NCBI GenBank assembly: GCA_022818135.1
Contig: JAFMSR010000013.1
Location: forward strand, 26,364,281 to 26,428,280
Reading direction: 5' to 3'
From: Saxidomus purpurata
Taxonomy: Eukaryota > Mollusca > Bivalvia > Venerida > Veneridae
DNA length: 64,000 bases
The translations under genes were made by a program, and so were the position numbers. The notes under the pieces are model-generated. The model was not told the DNA's origin and did not search any database. It was given only the letters and a program-made list of their open reading frames with translations. Positions 45,708-57,900 of the stretch are shown here, piece after piece (within the stretch, counting starts at the first letter, position 1; every line of letters begins with the position of its first letter).

Positions 45708-45791
45708 GTGGTGTGCACTTCTGGGTGCTGTGTGCTCGTTTGGGAAGCTGCTTTTGGTACGAGGCATTCCCTTTGATATTATTTTGTTTTT
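45708..45791 (+). mobile_element. R element 5'-truncated fragment
   Basis: TGTGGTGTGCACTTCTGGGT, then GCTCGTTTGGGAAGCTGCTTTTGGTACGAGGCATTCC and the T-rich tail. Starts inside R just past the (GT)n tract. Confidence 0.65.
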
Positions 45792-45862
45792 ATGTTGGAT
45801 TCATCAGCTGCTCGACTTCCGTGGTCAGCAAATCTGTTGTTGTCTCTTCAACAGTATACACA

Positions 45863-46069
45863 TCTGTGCCTCAGTTTTCTACATGTCAGCATTCTTCACC
45901 TACTGCGGTATCTAAAGCACAGACAGCCATTTCTGTGCCTCAGTTTTCTACATGTCAGCATACTTCACCTACTGCGGTATCTACAACACAGACAGCCATT
46001 TCTGTGCCTTAGTTTTCTACATGTCAGCATTCATACAACTCCAGAAGACATTGTTCGTTATGATCCTGA
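45863..46069 (+). repeat. 69-bp tandem repeat, three units
   Basis: TCTGTGCCTCAGTTTTCTAC recurs at 45863, 45932 and 46001, a period of 69 bases (23 codons). One frame (QFSTCQHSSPTAVS.., then QTAISVP) stays open through two units and meets TAG in the third (CCTCAG changed to CCTTAG). A diverged partial unit lies at 45436-45476. Possibly a repeat within an accessory ORF. Confidence 0.7.
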
Positions 46070-46087
46070 CAGTCCGATGTGTGAAAA

Positions 46088-46190
46088 CAAAAAAACAAAA
46101 ATAATATCAAACACGGAATGCCACGTACCAAAAACGCAGCCTCCCCAAAACGAACCCCACAGCACCCAGAAGTGCACACCACCAACATCC
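46088..46190 (-). mobile_element. R element 5'-truncated fragment
   Basis: Antisense tail followed by GAATGCCACGTACCAAAAAC and GCACCCAGAAGTGCACACCACCAAC, then stops; about 100 bases of R. Confidence 0.7.
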
Positions 46191-46200
46191 TTTAGAGCTC

Positions 46201-46481
46201 CAAAAAAACAAAAATAATATCAAACAGGGAATGCCACGTACCAAAAACGCAGCCTCCCCAAAACGACCCCACGCACCCAGAAGGCACACCACCAACACAC
46301 ACACCACACACACACACACACACGACACACAGACACAATCTGTGCACACTACACATCTACCAACACACACTAGCAGACAGCAACACACGAGGACAAAACG
46401 AACAATTAAAAGGGAAACAGTGGGGACGCTTGGAACGGTCCGTGGCAAAAACCCATGGGGAGCCATCAATCCCGTTTATGA
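46201..46481 (-). mobile_element. R element truncated copy
   Basis: Begins about ten bases after the previous fragment and in the same orientation. It runs through a shortened (AC)n tract, CGAACAATTAAAAGGGAAAC, GGAACGGTCCGTGGCAAAAA and GGGGAGCCATCAATCCCGTT before leaving R. Confidence 0.7.
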
Positions 46482-46977
46482 GCGCTCCAACACCACTGTA
46501 CCAGCCAACACCTAGAACATCACCAGAACTGGTTAGGGTCAGAGCCCATTCTCTCCTTTCTACTGGGTGCATGCCTCTCTTGCCCCCGGCACGCCGGGAT
46601 TGGTCCACTGTTATAGAGGAAAGCATTTCACTTTTACCAGGGCTACTCTGGCCACCTTATGCAGCTGACCAGCGGACACTGGCTTCTGAGTTTGCTGCTA
46701 TGCGTATGTTGCAGCAGACTGGCACTTTCATGGTGAAGGATAGAAATCTCCTTCTCCATGAGTATAATTTCCTTGTTCTGCCAGGATCATCCGGTATGAG
46801 GCAGGACATCAAGACTAAGGCACGTTATTACAACTACGAAGTGCTTCGTTAGATTGCCCTTGGTCTTGACAAATCCCCACTAGATGAACAGAAGGCATAC
46901 ATCAACTCCCTGAAACCATCAACTCAACACACAGAACTGCTCAACAGTATCATCCATGTACCACTTCGACTGAAATG
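46482..46977 (+). pseudogene. Unknown ORF fragment near the 3' LTR
   Basis: An open frame from about 46482 reads PELVRVRAHSLLSTGCMPLL and PGSSGMRQDIKTKARYYNYE, meets TAG at 46850-46852 (LR-stop) and continues in the same frame (IALGLDKSPLDEQKAYINSL) to TGA at 46976-46978. One nonsense change therefore splits an ORF of at least 160 codons, which in position matches a third ORF downstream of pol. No membrane or envelope features are visible. Family not recognised. Confidence 0.45.
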
Positions 46978-46978
46978 A

Positions 46979-47374
46979 AAACAATTTAGAAAATCATGAA
47001 CACTAGAAAAACAATCAAATTGTGTATCTATATCAATGTGAAAGTGTGTTTATTTAAAGTTTAGTGCTGAAGATTGCACTTGAGTATTTTATATTGAATA
47101 GTGAAAAGTGACTTAGATGGACTATCAGTATATCCAATACATTATTTGGTAAAAGTGATAATCATTAATTGAGTTTAAGTAAGTATTATCTCTTGATGTT
47201 GTTGTTTTTACTGTATGTTATTTTACAGTACGTAATTGAGGTTTGTATAAATGTATAAAAAAAAAAAAAAAAAAAACACACCCAAAAAAACCACCCCCAA
47301 AACAAACTGTATGTTGTTTATTTTAAAATTCAGGAGAAGTTTGAACTTTAACGCAGGGAGAATTGTAAGACATA
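46979..47374 (+). other. Retrotransposon 3' non-coding region
   Basis: AT-rich sequence with an A19 run (47252-47270). A purine-rich CGCAGGGAGAA (47352-47362) just before the 3' LTR may be the polypurine tract. Confidence 0.4.
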
Positions 47375-48510
47375 TTATACTGACACTGTTTTCTATTCAT
47401 ACTAGTGTTACCTTTGGGATATGCTTGACATCATGTCATTCCAATGCCACAGCTGTTATAAGAAAGATATGTAAAAATAAGAACCAAAACGTACTTACCT
47501 TCAATCAGGATCTCCATTGGAATCACTATACTGTGTCAGTTCTAGAATATTTCACTAAACAAGTTATTGTGTAAAGTTCATTTTTTTACATTTGTCAGTC
47601 ATTGCATATTGTTTCTGGAATTTGATGAAAGGCACCTTTCTAAGTATAAAGTTATTTTACAGGCAACTTGTGTCAACTTAAAATCATCATTATAGTGTTT
47701 ATCTTCACTCTGTATTGTAGTATTTCATTGATTTTGTATTTGCCTAAAACACATTTTGCGAATCAAATTGTTGCCGTCATGTTGATTTCTTCTGGATTCA
47801 CTACAGTGAATTATTACGCATTCCTAAATGATTGTTTACATTGTCTGTTGAAGTTATTGTTAAGCATCCATATTACAGGTATCGTTATTAATCCGTTGCA
47901 TGTCATAATCATACTCTGGCATGTACATTTCATATTGCTTTTAGGATAGCGTTCCAGAACTATTGTGATTTTGACGCGGAGTATTGTTTCTGTTGAAGCC
48001 GGAAAGTGGAGTAAACTTAGGATTTTCAATTGTTTGGAATTGCCCAAATTTCATTAACAACCAGAAAGATCTTAATTCTGTACTATGACTTGTATATTTT
48101 CATGACATACAGTCATGTTTTATCATATTACTTCGTAATTTTGTTAACTGTATTTTTAGTCTTTGCAACCGCATAACAGTGTTTTGAGATCTTCTTTCCT
48201 GGCTAGTTTTGATTGGTTTAGAAAATTCCTAAACAATTATGATTGGCTTAGGGCGGAAATCCTAAAATCCTAGCTTGACCAAAGGGTATAAATACAGCGT
48301 CAGCAGCCATTTCGGCAGGACAGTTCATTAGGCGCCAAAGTAAAAAAACTCAAATATACAAAAATACAATAGATTCTAGTACATTCGGTATAAAGGAAAC
48401 ATCAAATTTAAAAGGTAACTGTGCTCATTTTGGAAGTTGACGAATTAGATTTTGTATTTATTATATGGTGCTTAACAACAATGTGAATATTATAAACAAT
48501 AAAATTATAT
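47375..48510 (+). repeat. 3' LTR of Gypsy retrotransposon
   Basis: Direct repeat of 35002-36105 with small indels (for example extra bases at 47968-48003 and 48173-48195). It keeps the TATA box (AGGGTATAAATACAGCG, about 48285-48300) and the AATAAA at 48498. It ends at AATTATAT, short of the 5' LTR end. The visible differences show the two LTRs have diverged since insertion. Confidence 0.8.
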
Positions 48511-49560
48511 GTTTTAAACTGTGTTTGACTTTTGGAGCAAAGCACAACATTAGCGAACTACCTATTAAAATGTTATAAAATCACTAGATTTTATTCTGCT
48601 AATAAACTTTTAAGTTAAACATTGTTTTAGTGATTTAAGTGTTTTGATATAAATTAATTACACATATAAGACAGGGAAATATCAATAAGAAAAAGATGTT
48701 ATCATCATAGATGTTTTATTAATTAATCAATTTATAACGAATTAGAGAAACCTATTTGTATTATTTTGTCGCTCACATCTAACGATTTAGCGGTAAAATT
48801 CTGTCGACCGGGAGATGAACAGGCAAATCAAATTTATTATGTATATATTTTGACTTAACCGCACTTTGGCTCCTGTTTCTGTGCTGGCGAACCCGAACGG
48901 GAATTGGCACCTGTGATCGGAAATTTAAATTTATGGTGTTCTGCTATGAGAGGTATCATACGGTTTACCAGTACTAGTGATTCTGTGGACACAGTTGTAG
49001 TAGTATCATACGGGTTTCCAGTTATAGTTTTGACTTAATAGTAAAAGGTTTTGCCCTAGTACTTGGCGATTCATTATAAGCTTTGCTCTATTTTGCATTG
49101 CCTTGTATTGCACTGCTATTGCTTTGCTTTGTTATATGGACCGATATTTTGCAGTTGCAGTTGTATGATACTCGTAGGGAATGGTTACTGTCAGTTTTTA
49201 TGTACACTGCATATTGCCTTGCCTTAAATAGAGTCGGTTTGTGGATTTCATCCGCTGTTTGGAGTTACCCAGTGGCGCATGGGATTTGCAACTTGACGTT
49301 CTATAGACCGATGTTTGCAGTTGCATTTTTATGATACTCATTCTAAATTAAAAATGGTAATTGGACGTTAACATTTAATTTGCTGGTGTAGCAAAGTGGC
49401 GTATTGCACGTCTGTTCTCCTTCTGGTCGATGGGACTTAGATTCGACGACTTTACATGGTGTAACCCTGTTTAGTCTTGAGCGGCCGACTTAATCAACCA
49501 TAAATACGTAAATGTTTAAATTATATCTGGTTGCACTTATAAAGCAGATAAGAAGTATAT
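48511..49560. other. Non-coding interval
   Basis: No gene supported. 49083-49340 has two similar half-units (gttatatggaccgatattttgcagttgcagttgtatgatactc and tctatagaccgatgtttgcagttgcatttttatgatactc), a diverged direct repeat about 180 bases apart. Confidence 0.4.
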
Positions 49561-50444
49561 TTCTTTTATCTTTTGCTCTCAATATCAATAGCAACCTTCA
49601 TACAGTGCCACTACCAAGTTTTCTGGAGCACAAGGAACTTCAGTGCAATGTTTTTATAATATAAATACATGCAGTGTAACGTATTACAGCCCTGGGCTCA
49701 ACTTCATGCACAACTTCATATTTCCTTTGATAAGTATTTATTTATTATAGTCTATTACTTTTGAGAACATCATAAATTTCTATATATGTTATAAGTATAA
49801 TTTTAGTCAACCTCATACATCAGTGGTTTTCAGAGCTTTCAGACAAACATGAAGTTACATAATGAATGCTCTGGGTGACCAGAATTAATTTCAGTAAGCA
49901 GCTCTTAACATTGTTCTTTACTTTCTTAACTCGAAAAGAACCTTTACAAAACTAACTCCCAGCTCCGAATTAACCCCGAACTAACAAATAATACAAATGA
50001 ATGAGTTTTAATACTAAATACAAGCCAGACTGTAATCTCTCCAGTCTTTTCCTGGATTTCATCAAAAAATGTCCCAGCAAACGATCAAAATATCCGGGTA
50101 AATAACCTACTTTATTAAATAACTATTGTTTATTGGCTCTTATTTTCATTAACTACCCGACGTAATAGATAAGGAAGTAGAAGCGGTCATTTCCCAGACG
50201 CCTCTATTAAAGTGTTTTTATCATTATATGCTTTGCAAAGTATTTTGAATATTGGAGATATCAATAAGATTGTACATCAAAAGTTACTTTTTATTTTAGA
50301 GAAAAGGAAGGTAAACTAAGTCAAAGACAGATATGACCATGTTTAAATGTATCAACCCCATCGTATAAAGGTTGTACACTAAGCCCGAGAGATTATCAAA
50401 TGTGTCTGCACATTAACTGAACGAATAGTGTTATTTGTACACTA

Positions 50445-50560
50445 GAATACTTTTTTATGAGTTAAACAACTAAAGATATACCTTTTTTAACTGGTAAGTC
50501 TGAAATATTTAAGCTTTCAATGTTTTCTTTTCTTTGCAATGTTAAGACAAATTATCTAGA
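50445..50560 (-). pseudogene. Short TLR relic
   Basis: Related to 15895-16010 and to the N-terminal ectodomain coding region of TLR gene 2 (AACTGGTAAGTCTGAAATAT, TTTCTTTGCAATG). Confidence 0.45.
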
Positions 50561-51584
50561 CGCATAAATTACACGAAAAATATCAGACTGACTTAAGAAT
50601 TGAATAAAGTATCCTGAAAATATAAAACTTCCTGTTTCAAATACTAATCGTGCTCTAACTTTAACTTATTTTGATTGGTTTGTTTTAAATAGCAACACTT
50701 CATAAAGTGTCACTTCCCAGGACAGGAGCTTTTCAGGAGCAAAAGGTACTTTAGTGCAATGTTTTTATAAATACAAATTTACATGCAATGTTACTATTAC
50801 AGCCCTGGACTCAACTTCATACACAACATCATATTTCGATTGATAAGTATTTATCTATCATAGTCTATTATGTACGTTTGATAAAGAACATCATAAATTT
50901 CTATATATGTATATAAGTATAATTTTAAAATTATAAAAAAATGTTTTTTTAGATTTTTTAAAAAAAAATAAATTTATATATTGAATGTTTTGGGTGACCA
51001 GAAATAATTTAAGAAAGCAACTCTTAACATTGTGTTTACTTAAAGTTTTTTTAACTCGAAAAGAACCTTTACAAAACTAACTCCCAGCTCCGAATTAACC
51101 CCGAACTATCAAATAACATAAATTAATGAATTTAAATACTAAATACAAGCCAGACTGGCTATGCATGATTATTGTAATCTCTCCTGTCTTTTCCTGGATT
51201 TCATCAGAAAATGTCCAAGCAAACGATCAAAATATCCGGGTACATGACCTACTTTATATAATGACTATTGTTTATTAGCTCTTATATACTCGACGTAATA
51301 GATCAGGAAGAGATATCATAATATTGAAAGACAGGTCTAATAACAAAAATCAGGGCCAAGTATCTTAATAATTGGACCGATCCCTGAGATGTGTCCATCG
51401 AAGTTACTTTGTATTGCCCTAGCGCTACGGACTCGGGGAATTCTAATGTCCTCGGAAAAATAACAGGCTCAATATAAAATCACTCATTTTATAACATTTT
51501 TTGAACTAGCTCATCTTAGAAAAAAGTCAACCTATTTGATTTTTTAAAAGTAAGACGTTTGTCCTTGTGGAAACTGAAACGATT

Positions 51585-51650
51585 TTCTAACACTGATAAA
51601 GCATGTACTCTTCCAAAATGATTAAAGATTGATCCTGAATTTAAGTTTTA
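51585..51650 (-). pseudogene. Short TLR relic
   Basis: ACACTGATAAAGCATGTACT, then CTTCCAAAATGATTAAAGA parallels 57740-57785 of TLR gene 3 (ACAGTGATAACGTGTATACTCTTCCAAAATGATTAAAAA). The same relic is duplicated at 52540-52590. Confidence 0.55.
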
Positions 51651-53100
51651 TGTATTCGTATACATGTATGTCACAATCTGTGAAATTGTTGCATAACAGA
51701 AATAATAAGTAAGGCAGTGTTCCGGATTCAATTAAGATCGGAATTGAAACACTTCCTGGTTCTATTACGGCTAGTGTCCTAACCTTCATTTATCTTGATT
51801 GGTTTGTTTTAAATAGCAACACTTCATACAGTGTCACTTCCTAGTGTTCAAGAGCGTAAGGTACTTACGTGCAATGTTCTATGTAAATTCAAAATGTAAT
51901 ATACATGTACATAAATGCAGTGGCTCAAGACATGGGAATTACCGATGGATTTAAACTATCATTGTCTATTATGTACCATATTTTATAAAGAACATCATCA
52001 ATTTCTAAAGATGATAAGTATTATCTCTGAAAATAATTATCTTCAAATTATGTTTACTTAACTTCTGGAACGAACTTTACATAACTCCCAGCTGGGATTA
52101 CCCGAAACTGTCAAATAACATAAATTAATGAATTTAAATCCTAAATACTGGCCTGGTATCATGAATGCCATTCTCTTTCTTTTCTTGGATGCATCTGACA
52201 TGTCCAAGCAAACGATCAAAATATCCGGGTACATGACGTACTTTGTTTGACTATTGTTTATTGCTCTTTATATATTGACTATACAGTCGGGAGATATATA
52301 AAATTGTAAACAGGTTAATTACAAAATCAGGGCCTCCTTTACCTTGTTTCCATTGTGTCTCGGGTAGAGGATTCCCTCACCCTACGCACTCGGGGAATTC
52401 TAATCTTGGAAAAATAACAGGCTCAATTTAAAATCACTGTTCTATAACTTTTTTGAACATGGTGGGGGAAAAAGTCAAGTTAGTTGATTTTTAACAGTAA
52501 AACGGTTTAAGCTCCCCAGTGGAAACTGAAACGATTTTCTAACACTGATAAACTGTACTCTTCCAAAATGATTAAAGTGATCCTGAATTTAGTTTTATGT
52601 ATTCGTATACATTTATGTCACATCGTGTATTTGCTTTGCATAACTAATAATAAGTAAGGTAGTGTTCTGATTCAATTAAGATGGGAATTGAAACACTTCC
52701 TGGTTCTATTCGGCTAGTGTCAACTCATTTATCTTGTTGGTTTGTTTTAAATAGCAACACTGCATACAGTGTCACTGCCTAGTGTTCAGAGTGTAAGTGT
52801 ACTTACGTGAATGTTGTATGTAAATTCAAATGTAATATACATGTACATAAATGCAGTGGCTCAAGATTGGAATTAGCGAGGCTTTAAACTTCATTGCTAG
52901 TACCACATTTCAAGTGCCTCAATTAGATGATGTATTATCTCTGAAAATAATTATTTCAATCTGTTTGAAAGAACACTGTAATGCATTAATTCTGTATCAA
53001 ACAATGATTCAAATATAAGGTTCCCTTGTGCGTATATAGTTATATAATGGTAAAACAGCAAAGGTAAGAGAAAATAATGTCTGATGCAAGAAACCACACT

Positions 53101-54060
53101 TGCAACAGAATAAAAGTCAATTTTTTTTATTTAGCCAAAATCCATTGGACAGGGATCATTTATACTGCAACAGAATAAATTTCAATGAATTTTAAATTTC
53201 ATAAAAAACATGACGTCATGACAATCATGTGCGACCCTGCACATATCTGTACCTTGGTATTAATGTTTTTTTCCTGGTTCGCTTGGCCCCAAATTTTCTT
53301 TTGTTGTTTTAAACAAAAAATTGTTACTTCTGTTTATATATATCATTTTTATTTATGTCTGTCTCATTTTTTAACAATTAACACATAAACTGCAGCCATT
53401 CTTAAGTCATTTACAGTTTTCGTATGTACAACACCATTACATCTGGAAAATTATCATCTCGATATATACAATAAATCTAGAAAGCCAGTTCTGATGAGCA
53501 ATAAAATACAGCTAAATATGAGGAAACTAAGAAAACTGAAAACTAATAACGGCACAAAAGTGCAGCGGAAACATTAAATTATATACCCTTTTGATCAGAT
53601 CAAAAGGTACTGTTTAGCAAACCATCATCTAGATGACGTAAAAAGGCGACATAATAGACCTAGCTCTAAAAGATGTAAGTTATATTAGATAAAGTGTACT
53701 CTTTCATCTCACCAGAAAGAATAAAATGTTGTGAAAAGAGATAAAATGCAATTAAATAATACTTTTACACTAGGAACGAGAACCAACGGGCATTATGCGA
53801 GTGGTGAAGGTCTTAATCGGCGGACTGCTTGTCTAGCTTAACAATTAAATGATAAAACAGGTTTGAAAACGAAAAGCTAATGTAATAACAGAAAATATGT
53901 TTAAACTGAAATGCAGTGATATGAATCAACTTCATATGTCGACGAGATTAATAATACATTGATCAAATATTCCAATTTATGTTTGAATTAAACACTTCTA
54001 GAATAGAAAATACATATGTATGCTGTTAAATTGTGACTGTGACAACAAAGTACATTTACT
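53101..54060. other. Non-coding; 3' flank of TLR gene 3
   Basis: Co-linear with 26940-27560 and partly with 17290-18700. No separate gene seen. Confidence 0.5.
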
Positions 54061-54107
54061 TCCCAAAAACGGTACAATTATAACCATAATGCTTTAATTG
54101 ATCGATT

Positions 54108-54745
54108 AAGGCATCGCGCTGTATTTTGGACGGCTTTGGAGTGAAGTAGTGACTAGTTCTTTGCACACGTTTAGAAAGCAGTGAAAAGTTTTTATTGTAC
54201 ACCAGCTTCGACCAAACGGGAATGTAAGTGAGGTAATGGATAGTTCTTTGCACACATATTATGAAATGAATGAAAATCGCGTACGAAAGTAAGATAAAGA
54301 ATGGGATAACATTACTCTTCAATGTGTAGTTTTTAATGCAACTAGTAGTAATCAGTAGCTTACACTATATTCACTCGATAGCTTAGTGTAGCGTGAATGG
54401 TTGCATACATTGCCTATACTAACCATTACACCAGTTTTTGATGTTTACTGAATTTGCTTCGTCTTGATGACAGGCATCAAAATTTGACTTGTCTCATCTG
54501 TTACATTTTCTTTTGTAACAAGAAATTTGAGTGTTGGTATCCATCCATTAAAGTCATTGCTTTTATAAAAATATAACGTTTTTTAAGATAAAAGTAACAT
54601 GTGGAACATTTTTGCTCATGTTACAAAAAAGTAGGAAGCTGTCTCTAGAAAGGAGAAAAAAATGAATCGGTTCTTGGCAATAACTTATCAAGTCAAGACA
54701 CTGTTATAAGGCCCACTGTGATACTTTTGTATTTCAGTTTTCTTA
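54108..54745. other. Insertion of about 640 bp in the flank of TLR gene 3
   Basis: The duplicated TLR 3' flank is continuous at 18700-18760 and 27590-27650 but here is split between 'attgatcgattaag' and 'agctaaatacgcacatg'. The inserted sequence has two copies of AGTTCTTTGCACAC 93 bases apart (54149 and 54242). No TIRs or coding potential were recognised. Confidence 0.45.
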
Positions 54746-54913
54746 TATAAGCTAAATACGCACATGTCAACACCAATGCATTTCTTTATCATATGATCAT
54801 ATCTGACAATGTCAAATTTTATGACACATTACATGACACAGACAAACATTCAGACAATCGGTATTCTAGTATCTGCTTCCCTTCCAAATGCGTTCAAAAC
54901 TATCGTTTTGCTT

Positions 54914-57900
54914 CTAATAAACGAGCGAGTCTAGCAAGTAATGTTTCAAAGCTGGATCGTTATAGTCACATGCTTTATATATATCCAAGTAGTTTCTCAA
55001 ATCACCTGGCATATCCAGATTCCTTAGCTCCCCTGTCGTTATTAAAATTAAATAGTTGTAACCACTGAGTCTTGATTTAGAAATAACAGTTGACAATATA
55101 TAAAGTGCAACTTCATATCTTTCTTCTTTTAGCATTTCTGGGGATAAGATGAAAATGAAATGCTGAGACTTGTCTAATACTACGTCCATCTCGTCTCGCA
55201 TGTCTGTACCAGCAACAAACGCATTTTGGAAATGCTCAACATTTTGACGATTTTCCCGTAGAAATGGAATTAACTTGTCATTCAGCTCCTTAGACAGACC
55301 ATTGTCCTCATTGGGATACATTACATAATTAATCCCCTTTCCATTGTCCTCGAAAATCGCATGTGCATTATCCATTTCCAAATATGGATTATGCTGCAAT
55401 TTTGGCATCAGATATACCACTTTATCGATGAGAAGTTTTGACTTCTCTTTGATAAAAGCCTTTGATCTCAAGAACTTTCTTATACTGTCTTCCTTACACT
55501 GCTTGCGAAAATCCCCACTGGCTATAAAAATAATTGAATTGAAGTAGCCACTAATTGCACGCTGATATGCGATGTTCCATCCCGCCATGATTAAGTCATC
55601 TTCGGTGACGTCACCGGATACGTAAAATATTATCCTTTTAGATTTATGAATGAGTCTCTCTATGTTATCCACTAAAGAAAGTCCAATTATAAAATTTCTT
55701 GAGGGATCAGCCACGCGATACCCTCTATCGGTTAGAGTATCTAAGAGTTTTTCATGTGCCATCGGCCTCTTCCGTCCTGTGTATAGAACAAAAACATCAT
55801 AAAGGAAAGACGATTCGTCGCCTGGCGAATTATCAAAAGGACGCAGACCAGTGTACATGTACAATAAAACTTTCACAGTAAATCTTTGAAAGTAAATCGT
55901 TAATGACAGTGTTACGAACACGAACAGAATGCACCCAATTACAATAGCTGGGACGATAACATGTTCTACGACGTTTAACTTGGGTGATTCTGGACAAACA
56001 AACATATAAGTAGGAACTGATGTTAGCTGTTTAGCTTTACTTTCATGATATATACATTTCACTTGTTCCCAGTCTATTACCGGTGTTGTCCTATCTAAAA
56101 GCCACTCTTTCATCCATTTTGTATGGCAGTCACAGATAAAGGGGTTGTGACCAAGTGCAAGTTTTGAAACATTTAAATTCTTTAGCTCTTCTGGTAACGA
56201 TGTAAAATGGTTGTTATCCAGTAACAAACTTTTCATATTTTTAGAAAAAGACAAAACCACCGAAGAGTTTAACACATTTACTTTGTTTTTGGATATATCC
56301 AATGCTGTTATATTCTTGAAATATTCCATTGAAGAGATATTTGTAATATTTGAATTATGAAACCACAGTTCAAGATTGCCATTTGGTACTTTCAATGGAA
56401 ATGTTGTGACGTTTTTATCGGTACAGTCAACAATAATCACCCCTAATTTAGGTCTGATATAACACGTGCATTTTGGAGGACAATCTGGAGAAGGATACGG
56501 ACAACGCATCTCCTCTAGTGTTATATGTCTAGGAGTGCGTCCACGAAGATCAGGAGGGTACATACACGTCCAGTCAATTGCTCTTATAATATTGCCGAAC
56601 AGTAAACAGGAACAGTCGATAGGATTACCAGTTACCTTTACTTCAATGATTCCGAACAGTGACTCGAGCACTAAAGTATCGTTTAAATCTAACCTTGGAA
56701 ATGAAATATCCTTAATCTGGCCATATGAAAGATCAAGAACTGCTTTTGTAGTGAAACGTAACAACTGTTCTAAATGTAAATCCATATTCACAGCTACTTT
56801 TCCCCCGTAGGCGGCGGTTATGTCAAAGAAGTTTACATGTTTAATTAGATTTATAAAACTCCCACTGTCCACTTTGCAATGATTAAGATCCATTAATTGA
56901 AGATGTTTTGAATATAATGGTAATAAAGGAATTGTTTTTATTTGGTTAAATTGTAAAAAGACCTTCTGTATTGTGGACATCTGTTCCTGCAAAAAATTTC
57001 TAGGCAGAGATTGAATAAAGTTGTGTTCTAAATGTATCTCCGCAAGAACGTGTAAACCTGAGAAAAGTTTTCTATCTATATCAGTTAGTAAATTGTACGA
57101 CAAATCTAAATACGTTAGATTATGCAAAAACTGAAAAACCGTCGAGTCTAAATGATTCAGGTAATTCCCTCTTAAATGAAGATATTTGAGTGATGTTTGG
57201 TAGCGAAGCAGATCCGGCTGGATATCGGTAAGCTTGTTCTGTGACAGATCCAAACGTGTCATTCCTTTCACGTTCAGAAAAGTGTCTTTTTCAAATGTGC
57301 TTACTGATACATTGTTAATAACAATGTCATCGATATGTCCTTTAAATGACACAAGTGTTTTCGGAAAAATATCGATGTCGTAGAGAGAAAAAGACCATGT
57401 CCGCACATTGTTTTTCATGAACGGGTCATCCATATTGTTTACAGCCTGCATACTGGTCCATGGAAACTTGAAAGTTGTCTGTAAATTAACCGAACGCAAA
57501 CTTACAGAACGTACACTAGGAAATTTAGTAATTAACCTTAAATAATTAACGTTATATGTCTCACATCCTGTAAGTTCCAACGTAGATAAGCTGTCAAAGT
57601 CTCCTTTGCATTTTTCCCAGAAAAATCGTGTTGCGTCTAAATTGTTATTACTTGTTCCAACACAATTTAGTGAAAAGTGAATCGATTGAAGACCTTTTAA
57701 AATCGAACAATTTGACCCGATTGAAATTGAAGAAATATTCGACAGTGATAACGTGTATACTCTTCCAAAATGATTAAAAAGTGACAGCTCGTCTAAGTCT
57801 ACAACACAGTTGTCGATGTATATGTTTACATTTACGGTTCCGTTGAAATTATGTAGCATATCACTTCCATTTATGAAATGGACCCTAGAAGCCATCGAGC

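Larger units (their letters stand above)
35002..48510 (+). mobile_element. Gypsy-type LTR retrotransposon, decayed and heavily inserted
   Basis: About 13.5 kb bounded by two direct LTRs. Inside, in order, are gag with a CCHC knuckle, aspartic protease, reverse transcriptase, RNase H and integrase (the Ty3/Gypsy order), then a long 3' region with unknown coding fragments. At least four frameshifts, an insertion replacing part of the integrase zinc-binding region, a Penelope-like RT splitting the integrase core and numerous R-element fragments make it non-functional. The 3' LTR stops about 50 bases short of the 5' LTR end, so no target duplication can be read. Confidence 0.85.
49590..53100. repeat. 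Three or more tandem copies of TLR-flank sequence with TLR relics
   Basis: Units starting near 49590, 50668, 51790 and 52730 carry the phrase 'aatagcaacacttcat.cagtgtcacttcc'. They are matched by repeated 'gatcaaaatatccggg' blocks (50080, 51225, 52217). Within the units lie short TLR relics: 50445-50560 (aactggtaagtctgaaa), 51585-51650 and 52535-52590 (ctaacactgataaa..gtactcttccaaaatgattaaag). No intact gene. Confidence 0.65.

Noticed and set aside
46482..46977. Envelope gene downstream of pol
   Set aside because: No signal peptide, membrane segment or glycosylation pattern is visible.
54056..54322. 88-codon minus-strand frame
   Set aside because: It spans the boundary between duplicated flank and the inserted sequence, is AT-driven and has no homologue that I recognise.
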